From CAIYTF01 sp963664845 (GTDB lineage: Bacteria > Bacteroidota > Ignavibacteria > Ignavibacteriales > Ignavibacteriaceae): a DNA stretch of 64,000 nucleotides. The notes under the pieces were generated by a model. It was not told where the DNA came from, did no database searches, and saw only the letters and a program-made list of their open reading frames with translations. Below, piece by piece: positions 18,063-26,857 of this stretch. Position 1 is the stretch's first letter. The number at the start of each line of letters is the position of its first letter. The stretch spans positions 2,914,001 through 2,978,000 of the forward strand of contig OY761615.1 in the NCBI GenBank assembly GCA_963664845.1, given 5' to 3'. Both the position numbers and the translations under genes were made by a program.

Positions 18063-19454
18063 ATGGACTACCGCATTGAAACTGATACCATGGGAGAAAT
18101 CAAAGTTCCTTCCGATAAATATTACGGCGCGCAAACGGCCCGTTCCCTGATGAACTTCAAAATAGGCAGTGAGCACATGCCTCCTGAACTTATCCGGGCC
18201 TTCGGCATTCTCAAGAAGGCAGCAGCATTAACAAACCAGGAGCTGGGCATCCTTCCTGCCGAAAAAGCAGCGCTGATAGTTAAGGCCTGCGATGAAATAA
18301 TCGAAGGAAAACTGGCAGGGCACTTCCCTCTTGTCATTTGGCAAACCGGAAGCGGAACCCAGACCAACATGAATGTGAATGAAGTGGTCTCAAACCGCGC
18401 CATTGAAATTAGCGGTGGGATTATCGGCAGCAAGAAACCCATTCACCCTAACGACGACGTAAACAAGGCTCAGTCATCCAACGATACGTTCCCCGCGGCC
18501 ATGCATATCGCGGCTGTTGAAGAAGTTTACCGCAGGCTCATTCCTATGATAACCAAGCTTCGTGATGCGCTTGCAGTGAAGTCGGAAGAGTTTAAAGACG
18601 TCATCAAGATCGGAAGAACGCATTTGATGGATGCAGTTCCCCTTACACTCGGTCAGGAATTCTCAGGATATGTTCAGATGCTGACAAACGGACTTGCCCG
18701 CATCCAGGGTGCTCTCCCCCGCATCTGTGAACTTGCACTTGGCGGAACTGCAGTGGGAACAGGTCTTAATACGCACCCTAAGTTTGCGGTAGCTGCAGCA
18801 GCAAAAATTGCTGAACTTACCGGTAAACCGTTTGTTACTGCACCGAACAAATTTGAAGCTCTTGCAACCCACGACGCGCTGGTTGAATTTCACGGCGTTA
18901 TGAAGACGCTTGCGGCATCACTTATGAAGATTGCAAACGACATACGCTGGTTGGGCTCCGGTCCACGGTGTGGTATTGGTGAGCTTTCGCTTCCTGAAAA
19001 CGAACCGGGCAGTTCAATTATGCCGGGAAAAGTTAATCCGACGCAGTCGGAGGCAATGACCATGGTTTGCGCCCAGGTTATGGGTAACGATGTTGCCGTT
19101 AACTTTGGCGGTGCAATGGGTAATTTTGAACTGAACGTGTTCAAGCCGGTTATCATTCACAACGTGCTGCAATCAATACGTCTTGTGGCCGATGCCTGCG
19201 AAAGCTTCACGGATAACTGTGTCGTCGGCATAGCCGCAAATGAAGTTAATATAAAAAAGCATCTGGATAATTCACTGATGCTGGTGACCGCGCTTAATCC
19301 TTCCATTGGCTACGACAATGCCGCGAAGGTAGCTAAAAAAGCACACAAGGAAAATAAGACACTCAAAGAGACCGCGATTGAATTGGGCCTGTTGACCGGA
19401 GAGCAGTTTGACGCTGCCGTGGTGCCTGCAGACATGGTGCACCCGAAGCTGTAA
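18063..19454 (+). CDS. fumC: fumarate hydratase class II
   Basis: Iron-independent fumarase converting fumarate and L-malate in the citric acid cycle, cytoplasmic homotetramer. The 463-residue length is standard. Signature segments are intact: GSGTQTNMNVNEV, HPNDDVNKAQSSND, the active-site GRTHLMDAVPLTLGQE, and the family motif GSSIMPGKVNP. A ribosome-binding site AAAGGAT precedes the ATG at 18063. It is a single-gene unit closed by a long-stem terminator at 19501-19554. Confidence 0.97.
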   Translation: MDYRIETDTMGEIKVPSDKYYGAQTARSLMNFKIGSEHMPPELIRAFGILKKAAALTNQELGILPAEKAALIVKACDEIIEGKLAGHFPLVIWQTGSGTQTNMNVNEVVSNRAIEISGGIIGSKKPIHPNDDVNKAQSSNDTFPAAMHIAAVEEVYRRLIPMITKLRDALAVKSEEFKDVIKIGRTHLMDAVPLTLGQEFSGYVQMLTNGLARIQGALPRICELALGGTAVGTGLNTHPKFAVAAAAKIAELTGKPFVTAPNKFEALATHDALVEFHGVMKTLAASLMKIANDIRWLGSGPRCGIGELSLPENEPGSSIMPGKVNPTQSEAMTMVCAQVMGNDVAVNFGGAMGNFELNVFKPVIIHNVLQSIRLVADACESFTDNCVVGIAANEVNIKKHLDNSLMLVTALNPSIGYDNAAKVAKKAHKENKTLKETAIELGLLTGEQFDAAVVPADMVHPKL

Positions 19455-19500
19455 TAAAAAAACAGTACCCGCTCTTTTAGAGAAGAGTATATTCTATGCT

Positions 19501-19554
19501 ATATCCTTTCTGTCCAGGCTCATTGTTAATGGGTAAGGCAGAAAGGATATTTTT
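19501..19554 (+). terminator. intrinsic terminator after fumC
   Basis: Perfect 12-bp stem ATATCCTTTCTG / CAGAAAGGATAT around a 26-base loop, followed by TTTTAT. It lies 46 bases after the fumC stop. The loop is longer than usual for an intrinsic terminator, hence moderate confidence. Confidence 0.65.
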
Positions 19555-19636
19555 ATAACTGGCATTCATTATAGTATCGATTGCCCCAAACCTAGCTTTA
19601 GCTTACGTGCATACATGTGCTGGTGGAATAGCTCGG

Positions 19637-20564
19637 TGAATAGCCACGAGCTTTAGCTCGTGGTCTTGTCCCCTCTCTTGTGATTGGCTTTAGCCACTAA
19701 AGAAAATGATGTTTGAATCAAGTGCAACATTTGAGATAGCCTCGCGTTAAACGCAGAGACTACGGTTAGTCTCACTTCTGGAACGCAACTTACTGAAAGG
19801 GCTCTGCATCCTTCATAAATTAATCGTAATTGCTAATTTTGCTTATTGATATATTAATTTCTTTATCAATGTAAAGGAGATGCTGCGATGCCGTACTTGA
19901 AGATTTGGATTCATGTGATCTGGTCAACAAAAAACAGGAACTCATTAATAAGCAAAAACCTGAAACCTGTGCTAATGGAGCATAATGCTGCAGGGAAAGG
20001 GATTTATATCGATTTTCTGAATTGTGTTTCCGACCACATCCATTTTTTGATCTCGTTGCATAGCGATCAGACTATCAGTAATGTGGTTCAATTATTAAAA
20101 GGTGAATCGTCTTTTTGGGTGAATAAGGAGAAGTTGACCAATTTTAAATTTGAATGGCAGGATGAGTATATCGCTGTTTCTGTAAGTGAATCACAGGTTA
20201 ATAAAATACGGGATTATATTAGGAACCAGGATGTGCATCATCAGAAGAGAACTTTTAGCGAAGAGCACGAGGAGTTCATGAATAAATATGGGTTTAAAAG
20301 ATAGTTATCGTTAGAAGGAGTAAGTGTGAGCTTTTTGCCACATTCAGAACGTTTAATAACCCTTATTGGATGTTAGTAGCTAAAGTAAAATTTAATAACT
20401 CGTGTTACGCAACGGTTCCAATTGGCTTGCCACGAGTTTCAGCTCGTGGTTCATTCTCACCCATTGAAATCGGCTTTAGCCAGGAATTATAGCTCTATTA
20501 GTGGCTAAAGCCAATATTTGGAATGTACCTCTATCCCACGACTTGAAAGTCGTGGCTATTCAAT
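19637..20564. mobile_element. RAYT gene flanked by mirror-image REP palindromes
   Basis: The transposase gene sits in a ~930-bp unit whose two ends are inverted copies of TGAATAGCCACGA (left 19637-19649; right, reversed, about 20551-20563). Each end carries palindromes: CCACGAGC-ttta-GCTCGTGG at 19644-19663 on the left; CCACGAG..CTCGTGG at 20430-20449 and CCACGACT-tgaa-AGTCGTGG at 20535-20554 on the right. GGCTTTAGCC-type repeats lie inside both flanks (19686, 20471, 20502). This organisation matches the known RAYT/REP unit. The flanks outside the gene (19555-19887 and 20305-20707) hold no other gene. Confidence 0.75.
19888..20304 (+). CDS. REP-associated tyrosine transposase (IS200/IS605-like TnpA, Y1 HUH family)
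   Basis: A 138-residue single-stranded-DNA transposase of the HUH family. The metal-binding HUH motif is seen as DHIHFLIS near residues 50-57. The C-terminal helix carries the likely catalytic tyrosine in KIRDYIRNQDVHHQKRTFSEE near residue 110-115. The N-terminal LKIWIHVIWSTKNR is typical of the TnpA_REP branch. AAGGAGATG precedes the start. The length and intact motifs suggest it is functional. RAYTs act on REP hairpins, and such hairpins flank this gene on both sides. Usually domesticated and not self-mobile. Confidence 0.9.
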   Translation: MPYLKIWIHVIWSTKNRNSLISKNLKPVLMEHNAAGKGIYIDFLNCVSDHIHFLISLHSDQTISNVVQLLKGESSFWVNKEKLTNFKFEWQDEYIAVSVSESQVNKIRDYIRNQDVHHQKRTFSEEHEEFMNKYGFKR

Positions 20565-20707
20565 CTCTGCTTTTGCGTAATATGAGTTAATAAGTCGATC
20601 AATTCACTTCTATAATCTATGGAAACCAAGCGTATGGGCATGTTATTTTTATTTATTAATTTACGCCGTTAGCTTTAACTACTTCTCAATTACAAATTTT
20701 TTTACCT

Positions 20708-21664
20708 ATGAAAATTGCTTTCCATTCCAACAGTCTCCCCTATCGTGGGACTAACGTAGTCGTTTACGATTATGCGCGTTATAATCAATTGATCCTCGGA
20801 AATGAATCGGCGATCATCGCAGACGCCAATGAAGACCTGAGCGCATTGGAGAAATTCCAGAGTGCATTTCCCGTGTTCCTCTATAAGGATTTTAAAGAGG
20901 TTGACGATTATATATCCGCCGAGAAGATAGATTTTCTTTATCTGATTAAAGCCGGCATTAATGACGGAAAGCTTTCCGCAAAAGTTAAGAACGGTGTTCA
21001 CACGGTATTCAAATTCTTTGAACCTCATGGTGATGTCTATGCTTATGTTTCACAGTGGCTGGCGAACGAGATGTCCGGCGGGAAATATCCCTATGTTCCG
21101 CATATAATAAACCTGGCACCAACGACAAAAAACCTCCGGCAGAATTTACGCATACCGGAAGATGCACTGGTGTTTGGCTACTATGGCGGCCCCACATCAT
21201 TCAATCTTGAATTTGTGGTATACGCTATCTATCTCATAGCGAAGAAATATAAGAACATATATTTTCTCTTTATGAATGTTGATCCCATAACTCCCGATAT
21301 TGAGAACATCATATATCTTCCTGGCTCGTTCGATCTGGAAGTCAAAGCGGCGTTCATCAACGCGTGCAACGCCTGTCTGCATGCGCGCATGGACGGCGAA
21401 ACATTCGGACTTACCATCGGGGAGTTTTCTTCTTTCAACAAACCCATAATCACCTATTCAGGCAGAGACTTTGCAGATATCTATGACAAGAGCCATCTGT
21501 CCATACTAAAAGAAAAGGCACTCATCTATTCTTCCATTGAGGAATTGCTTGAACTGATTTTAAATTTCCGCAGCTACGAAAACAAATTTGACGACTGGAA
21601 CTGTTACCGGGAATTCTCCCCCGGCAACGTGATGCATAAGTTTGATGAAGTGTTCTTGAGATAG
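20708..21664 (+). CDS. GT4-like glycosyltransferase
   Basis: A 318-residue protein with a two-lobed GT-B architecture. The N-terminal lobe starts MKIAFHSNSLPYRGTNVVVYDYA, a donor/acceptor-lobe beginning common to family 4 glycosyltransferases. The C-terminal lobe contains VFGYYGGPTSFN, IYFLFMNVD and a nucleotide-sugar-binding region HARMDGETFGLTIGEFSSFNKPIITY, equivalent to the GT4 ExFGxxxxE motif. It is shorter than typical GT4 enzymes and has no membrane segment. Sugar and acceptor cannot be inferred, since no polysaccharide genes are adjacent. Confidence 0.75.
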   Translation: MKIAFHSNSLPYRGTNVVVYDYARYNQLILGNESAIIADANEDLSALEKFQSAFPVFLYKDFKEVDDYISAEKIDFLYLIKAGINDGKLSAKVKNGVHTVFKFFEPHGDVYAYVSQWLANEMSGGKYPYVPHIINLAPTTKNLRQNLRIPEDALVFGYYGGPTSFNLEFVVYAIYLIAKKYKNIYFLFMNVDPITPDIENIIYLPGSFDLEVKAAFINACNACLHARMDGETFGLTIGEFSSFNKPIITYSGRDFADIYDKSHLSILKEKALIYSSIEELLELILNFRSYENKFDDWNCYREFSPGNVMHKFDEVFLR

Positions 21665-21776
21665 AGCTTTGATAGTTTTTGAAAATCGAAGGGTACATGG
21701 TCTCTTCGGTGGCTGTCGAACAACTAAGAATACGTCATTACACCCTTTTGGGGCAATGGTGTAAACTTTCGTTATT

Positions 21777-23441
21777 TCAGCTAAATAACGCTTTCTTCCG
21801 CAACTTCCCGGCAATTGCGCCGCCTATGCAAAACAAACTGAAGATGGTTGACAAACTGATGAACACACGCGGGTGCCGCATGTAAAACGTTGATTCATCT
21901 GACAACCTGACAGAGCCCTGTAGTATTGCGGACTCGTACATATTCGTTTGTTTGCTGATCCTGCCAAACTTATCCATGAAACAACTTATGCCCCCATTGG
22001 CGCAGCGTACAACTTCGCGACGTGTTTCAACTGCGCGGAGCCTTGCAAAATCCCGGTGCTGATAGGGGCCGCTGGTGTTGCCGTACCAACTGTCGTTGGT
22101 AACTACAAATAAACATTGCGCTCCCCTGTTTGCAAGCTCGGTAACAAGGTCAGAGTAAATTGATTCGTAGCAAATCACCGCGCCGGCCTTGATGCTGTCA
22201 TTTATTCCTGCAACTTTGAACGCGAATATGGTAGTGTCTCTTCCCACGTTCCATCCTGTCATGCCCACGCCCCACTTGATAAATTCGCCAAAGATGGGGA
22301 ACTGATCAACAAAGGGAACGTGCTCGCCAAAAGGGACCAATTTCATTTTACCATACCGCTGGAAGTGCCGTGTGCCGGGTTGAAAGCCAAGTATTGCATT
22401 GTAGGTGGCATAATAATACTCGCCCTTCTTGCTGTACTTAACATCTGGCGGCAGCTTTTCATCTTTGCGGAAAAATCGAAAGTCCGGCATGCCGGTGATA
22501 AGATTAACATGATTGCTGTCTATAAAGGCAAAGATTGAATCCTGAATATCAATGTACCCTGCTGTCATCAAATAGACAGGGATAGCTGTTTCCGGCCAGA
22601 GCAACAGATCAGGCTTTGCTTTCATCAGCTCGCGTGACTTTGCCAACTGCAGTGAAAGGATTTTGTCGAATTGCATCTCTCCCCACTTATCATAGGGGTC
22701 AATGTTCGGTTGAGTGACGCCCACCGAAATCATCCGGGAAGCGGGATCCGGCCCAATAGTAATTTTGATGGTTCCATAAATAACTGGAATGACTATAAGT
22801 AATATGCCGTACGTTATCCACTTGTAATACTGCTTCCCTGCTTTCATTCTTGCCTGATAAGCCTGATAGAAGAATACATTGGCAAACACGATCACTACGG
22901 TAAGGCCCCAACCACCAATGATGTCTGCAATCTGAATATAATGCACAAAGTTACTGATGCCGTTATGCATCTGCAGCCAGGGGAATGACCAGTCGGTGAG
23001 CGTGTAGAGATATTCATAGAACAGCCAGAAAAACGGCATTACGAAAATAGCTGAACTCCGGTGAACAAATTTGCGCCAAAAAAAATATAGCGTTGAGGTT
23101 ATTAGAAATATTATGGGATTGATAAAGAACAGAATGAACCCGCCGGTCATGAGAAACACATCTTTGGCCTGGGTGAAGCCGCCTACCCAGTATATCGTCA
23201 AAAAGCCGAGCAGAAAGAACATGAGATAAGCAGCACGGTTTACTTCAACAAAAGTTTTGCGCCGTTCAATCACGATGAAAAAGGGGATGAGGCCAAAGAA
23301 GAGAAGGAACGGCGTTGGGGATGGGGAAAAGCCGGCCCCAATCATTACTGCACTCAGCAATAGTAACAGCCTGTCCTGCCGTAGCGATTTGCGTTGCTCG
23401 GGAGTTTTGGGCATACGTTTCAATAGTTTGGGCAGCTTCAT
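21777..23441 (-). CDS. lnt: apolipoprotein N-acyltransferase
   Basis: Inner-membrane enzyme that adds the third acyl chain to the N-terminal cysteine of lipoproteins. The 554-residue protein has six or more N-terminal membrane segments (to about residue 235), then a periplasmic nitrilase-like domain. The E-K-C catalytic triad is visible: E284 in LLWPETAIP, K367 in GKMKLVPFGEH and C424 in VICYESIY. A final membrane helix (IFSLFCIGGAIAG) ends the protein. It starts 7 bases after the uvrA stop on the same strand, so the two are probably co-transcribed, without an evident functional link. Confidence 0.95.
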   Translation of the reverse strand: MKLPKLLKRMPKTPEQRKSLRQDRLLLLLSAVMIGAGFSPSPTPFLLFFGLIPFFIVIERRKTFVEVNRAAYLMFFLLGFLTIYWVGGFTQAKDVFLMTGGFILFFINPIIFLITSTLYFFWRKFVHRSSAIFVMPFFWLFYEYLYTLTDWSFPWLQMHNGISNFVHYIQIADIIGGWGLTVVIVFANVFFYQAYQARMKAGKQYYKWITYGILLIVIPVIYGTIKITIGPDPASRMISVGVTQPNIDPYDKWGEMQFDKILSLQLAKSRELMKAKPDLLLWPETAIPVYLMTAGYIDIQDSIFAFIDSNHVNLITGMPDFRFFRKDEKLPPDVKYSKKGEYYYATYNAILGFQPGTRHFQRYGKMKLVPFGEHVPFVDQFPIFGEFIKWGVGMTGWNVGRDTTIFAFKVAGINDSIKAGAVICYESIYSDLVTELANRGAQCLFVVTNDSWYGNTSGPYQHRDFARLRAVETRREVVRCANGGISCFMDKFGRISKQTNMYESAILQGSVRLSDESTFYMRHPRVFISLSTIFSLFCIGGAIAGKLRKKALFS

Positions 23442-23448
23442 AAATATC

Positions 23449-26274
23449 TCACTTACGTTCCAACTCTTTTTTCAAATAAACGCCGGTAAGGCTTTTCTTG
23501 TTTTTGGCAACATCTTCCGGTGTTCCTTCGGCAACAATTTCTCCGCCAAACTCTCCGCCGCCGGGCCCCAGGTCAATAACCCAATCGGCTGTTTTGATAA
23601 CATCCAGGTTGTGTTCCACCACGACGACCGTGTTTCCTTTTTCAACAAGTTTGTTGAGCGCTGTAAGCAGTACGTGCACGTCTTCAAAATGCAGACCTGT
23701 GGTCGGTTCATCAAGAAAATAGATCGTTTTGCCCGTGCTTATTTTGCTCAGCTCCGTTGCTAGCTTAACGCGTTGCGCCTCACCGCCGGAAAGCGTTGTC
23801 GCCTGCTGGCCAAGATGTATATAACCGAGACCGACATCAACCAGAGCCTTAATTTTACGGCGTATACGCGGCATGTCTTCAAAAAAGGTGAACGCGTCAG
23901 ATACCGTCATTTCCAAAACATCCGAAATGGATTTTGTCTTGAACAATACGTCAAGTGTTTCACGGTTATAGCGCTTGCCGCGGCACACGTCGCAGGTAAC
24001 GTACACATCAGGCAAAAAATTCATTTCAATTTTCTTCAGGCCATCGCCGCCGCATGCTTCGCACCGCCCGCCGGTAACGTTAAAACTGAATCTGCCGGTT
24101 GCATAACCGCGCATCTTCGATTCCGGCAGTGTGGCATATAAGTCACGAATGAAGGTGAACACACCGGTATAGGTGGCTGGATTGGAGCGGGGCGTTCTGC
24201 CAATAGGGGACTGGTCGATTTCAATCACCTTGTCAATTTCCGCCAGCCCTTCAAGTTTTTTATAGGGGAGGGGAACAACTTTGGATTCATAGAAATAGCG
24301 CATTAAAATCTTCACCAGCGTTTCGTTTATGAGCGAAGATTTTCCGGAGCCGCTTACGCCGGTTATACCAATCAACATACCGAGCGGAAGTTTCAGTGTT
24401 ACGTTTTTCAAATTGTTTCCGGTTACCCCTCGCACGATGAGTGATTTGCCCGTGCCTTTTCTGCGCTCTGCGGGAATTTCGATTCGGCGCTTATTGCGAA
24501 GATAATCAACGGTCAGCGAGGATACGCTCTTATCGGCCAATAGGTCAGCGGTGTTTCCTGCTGCGCACACTTCGCCGCCGTGCTCGCCGGCAGCGGGGCC
24601 AAGATCGATAAGGTAGTCTGCGCTCTCTATGGTTTCGCGGTCATGTTCAACCACAATCACTGAGTTACTGAGATCGCGCAGCTTTTTCAACGAGTTTATG
24701 AGCTTGATATTATCGCTCTGGTGCAGGCCTATACTGGGTTCGTCCAAAACGTAGAGAACGCCGGCCAACTGCGTGCCTATTTGTGTCGCAAGCCGGATGC
24801 GCTGAGACTCTCCGCCGCTCAGTGTGCGTGCACTGCGGTTCAATGTGAGATAGTCGAGTCCGACATTGAGCAGGAAGTCCAGCCGCTCGGTAATTTCTTT
24901 AATAATGGGGGCAGAGATAATGGCGTCCCGGCCTTCCAGTTTGAGTCCCTTGAAAAAATCGCGTGAACGGAGAATGGAGAGGGAGGTGAGTTCCGCGATA
25001 TTAAGTCCCTGGAAAAATACACACAACGATTCTTTTCTCAGCCTGCCGCCATTACAGGTCTTGCATTTCACGCTGTTCATGTAGGACTCGACCCACTCCC
25101 TGATCTTTGGACTGGACGTGGTGTCATAGTAATTTTTCATATAGCCGATGACACCATTGAACGAATGGTGATAGGAAACGGATTTGCCATGGCTATAGGA
25201 ATAATTGATCAGCAACTTGTCTTTTGTTCCTTCGAGCAGTGCCTGGCGCTGGACGGGTGTAAGGTCGCCCAGCGGTGTATCGAAATCGAATCCGTATTTT
25301 TCTCCGGCTGCCTTCAACTGCGAGAAAATAAATATGGGGCGCGGTTTTCCAAGCGGGGCAAGCCCTTCGTCATTAATGCTTCGCTCCGGATCCGGGATTA
25401 TCAGGTTGTTGTCAAATTCTTTGCGTTCGCCCAGACCGTCACAATCGGGGCATGCACCAAAGGGCGTATTGAACGAAAACGAATTTGGAGCCAGTTCTTC
25501 ATAGCTGATGCCGCAGTCGAGGCAGGCAAACAGCCGGCTGAAAACATGATCTTTTTCGCCGTCATTGATGACTACGCCACCCTGGCCATAGTTCAGTGCA
25601 ACGTCAAGCGACTCACGCAAGCGTGTTTCCACATTGGCCGCTACTTTCATTTTATCAACAACTATTTCAATAGTATGGACTTTGTAACGGTCAACCTGAA
25701 ATCCTTTAACCAGTTCGTGCGTTTCGCCGTCAACGCGCACGCGCACGAAACCATCGGACATCATGTCATCGAACAGTTCACGATAGTGTCCCTTACGTCC
25801 GCGGATGACCGGTGCCAGCATGACAATGCGTTTGCCCTCCATGTCTGCTTGGATCTGGCTGTATATTTGTTCGGTGGTTTGTTTCGAAACGGGTTTGCCG
25901 CAGTTATAACATTTGGGAGCCCCGACTCGTGCATAGAGCAGGCGGAGATAATCATAAATTTCCGTTACTGTACCCACGGTTGAGCGCGGGTTTCCGGAAG
26001 TTGCTTTCTGTTCTATGGAAATCGCCGGGCTGAGCCCCTCGATGGTGTCGACCTCGGGTTTTTCCAGCATGTCCAGGAACTGGCGTGCATAAGCTGAAAG
26101 TGACTCTATATAGCGGCGCTGTCCCTCAGCATATATGGTGTCGAAAGCAAGCGATGACTTCCCTGAACCTGATATGCCGGTTATCACCGTCAGTGCGTTT
26201 CGGGGTATTTCCACATTAATATTTTTGAGGTTGTGTTCGCGGGCACCGCGAATGACTATATACTCTTGTTCCAA
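23449..26274 (-). CDS. uvrA: UvrABC excinuclease subunit A
   Basis: DNA-damage recognition ATPase of nucleotide excision repair. The start is placed at TTG 26274, giving an N-terminus EQEYIVIRGAREHNLKNI that fits the family and about 941 residues; an upstream ATG (26343) would add a hydrophobic extension foreign to UvrA. Two ABC ATPase modules are intact: Walker A GISGSGKSSLAFD and GVSGSGKSSLINE, signature motifs LSGGESQRIRLA and LSGGEAQRVKLA. Zinc-binding cysteine pairs are present (CLDC/CPDC and CEAC/CDVC). Upstream context is a repeat-rich gap; downstream is lnt. Confidence 0.96.
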   Translation of the reverse strand: MEQEYIVIRGAREHNLKNINVEIPRNALTVITGISGSGKSSLAFDTIYAEGQRRYIESLSAYARQFLDMLEKPEVDTIEGLSPAISIEQKATSGNPRSTVGTVTEIYDYLRLLYARVGAPKCYNCGKPVSKQTTEQIYSQIQADMEGKRIVMLAPVIRGRKGHYRELFDDMMSDGFVRVRVDGETHELVKGFQVDRYKVHTIEIVVDKMKVAANVETRLRESLDVALNYGQGGVVINDGEKDHVFSRLFACLDCGISYEELAPNSFSFNTPFGACPDCDGLGERKEFDNNLIIPDPERSINDEGLAPLGKPRPIFIFSQLKAAGEKYGFDFDTPLGDLTPVQRQALLEGTKDKLLINYSYSHGKSVSYHHSFNGVIGYMKNYYDTTSSPKIREWVESYMNSVKCKTCNGGRLRKESLCVFFQGLNIAELTSLSILRSRDFFKGLKLEGRDAIISAPIIKEITERLDFLLNVGLDYLTLNRSARTLSGGESQRIRLATQIGTQLAGVLYVLDEPSIGLHQSDNIKLINSLKKLRDLSNSVIVVEHDRETIESADYLIDLGPAAGEHGGEVCAAGNTADLLADKSVSSLTVDYLRNKRRIEIPAERRKGTGKSLIVRGVTGNNLKNVTLKLPLGMLIGITGVSGSGKSSLINETLVKILMRYFYESKVVPLPYKKLEGLAEIDKVIEIDQSPIGRTPRSNPATYTGVFTFIRDLYATLPESKMRGYATGRFSFNVTGGRCEACGGDGLKKIEMNFLPDVYVTCDVCRGKRYNRETLDVLFKTKSISDVLEMTVSDAFTFFEDMPRIRRKIKALVDVGLGYIHLGQQATTLSGGEAQRVKLATELSKISTGKTIYFLDEPTTGLHFEDVHVLLTALNKLVEKGNTVVVVEHNLDVIKTADWVIDLGPGGGEFGGEIVAEGTPEDVAKNKKSLTGVYLKKELERK

Positions 26275-26857
26275 GTTCAAAATCCGGCGAATTAAATCGA
26301 GTATATTAGATATATGGAGGCTTAAAAGCAATATAAATAACAAGAATAATTATTGAAGTTTGCAGTAATAGGGGCAACGGTGTCAATTTGATCAAATTCA
26401 TGAAAAGTGTCATTCCCGTCCTGCAAGTGGGAGTCTCATCACTCTGAAAAAGTCGTTGCGATCCCGCGTCTTCACTTATATGCGTCAAATTAACACAATT
26501 GGTGAAGCGTCGTCATTCCCGTGAAAATTGAGTTCAACAAAATCCCGCGGCGGCTGGTTGTCCTCACCTGATTATCCCGTTAGAAGCGTTACGGGAATCT
26601 ACCTGCTTAACGCCCTGTAATGAAAAATTGAACATCAGGATTTCCGGGTAACTGTATTTCACCACACAGGGATCTGCCGCAATTTTTACCGCAGGCGTGG
26701 GGAAATAATACCGTATGCAGTAAAAATGCACCAAATCTGGACTCCACCGGCTGTTTGAGCTGAATTTTGCCTGCACCGGATGCCTTCCTATTCAAAAAAT
26801 CCGGAATTTATCGATAATAGATCAATGAGTCATATTTTGTAATGTTTTGGGTGTGTG
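26275..26857. other. intergenic region with repeat-element fragments
   Basis: About 580 bases between divergent uvrA and the first histidine kinase. The left half holds two partial ends of the dispersed repeat (26380-26450 and 26478-26530). The right half (26560-26850) has no feature I recognise and presumably contains the kinase promoter. Reverse frames here are short and unsupported. Confidence 0.45.
26380..26530. repeat. two partial ends of the dispersed inverted-repeat family
   Basis: GTGTCAATTTGATCAAA followed by TGTCATTCCCGT (26380-26419), and ATGCGTCAAATTAACAC followed by CGTCATTCCCGTGAAAA (26480-26527). Both have the same layout as the left end of the element at 36323 (GCGTCAACTTAACAAA then TGTCATTCCGGTGAAAA). 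They look like degraded or nested ends without matching right ends. Confidence 0.5.

Noticed and set aside
25165..25983. 272-codon forward frame antisense to uvrA
   Set aside because: Shadow ORF over the conserved UvrA coding sequence; no domain of its own.
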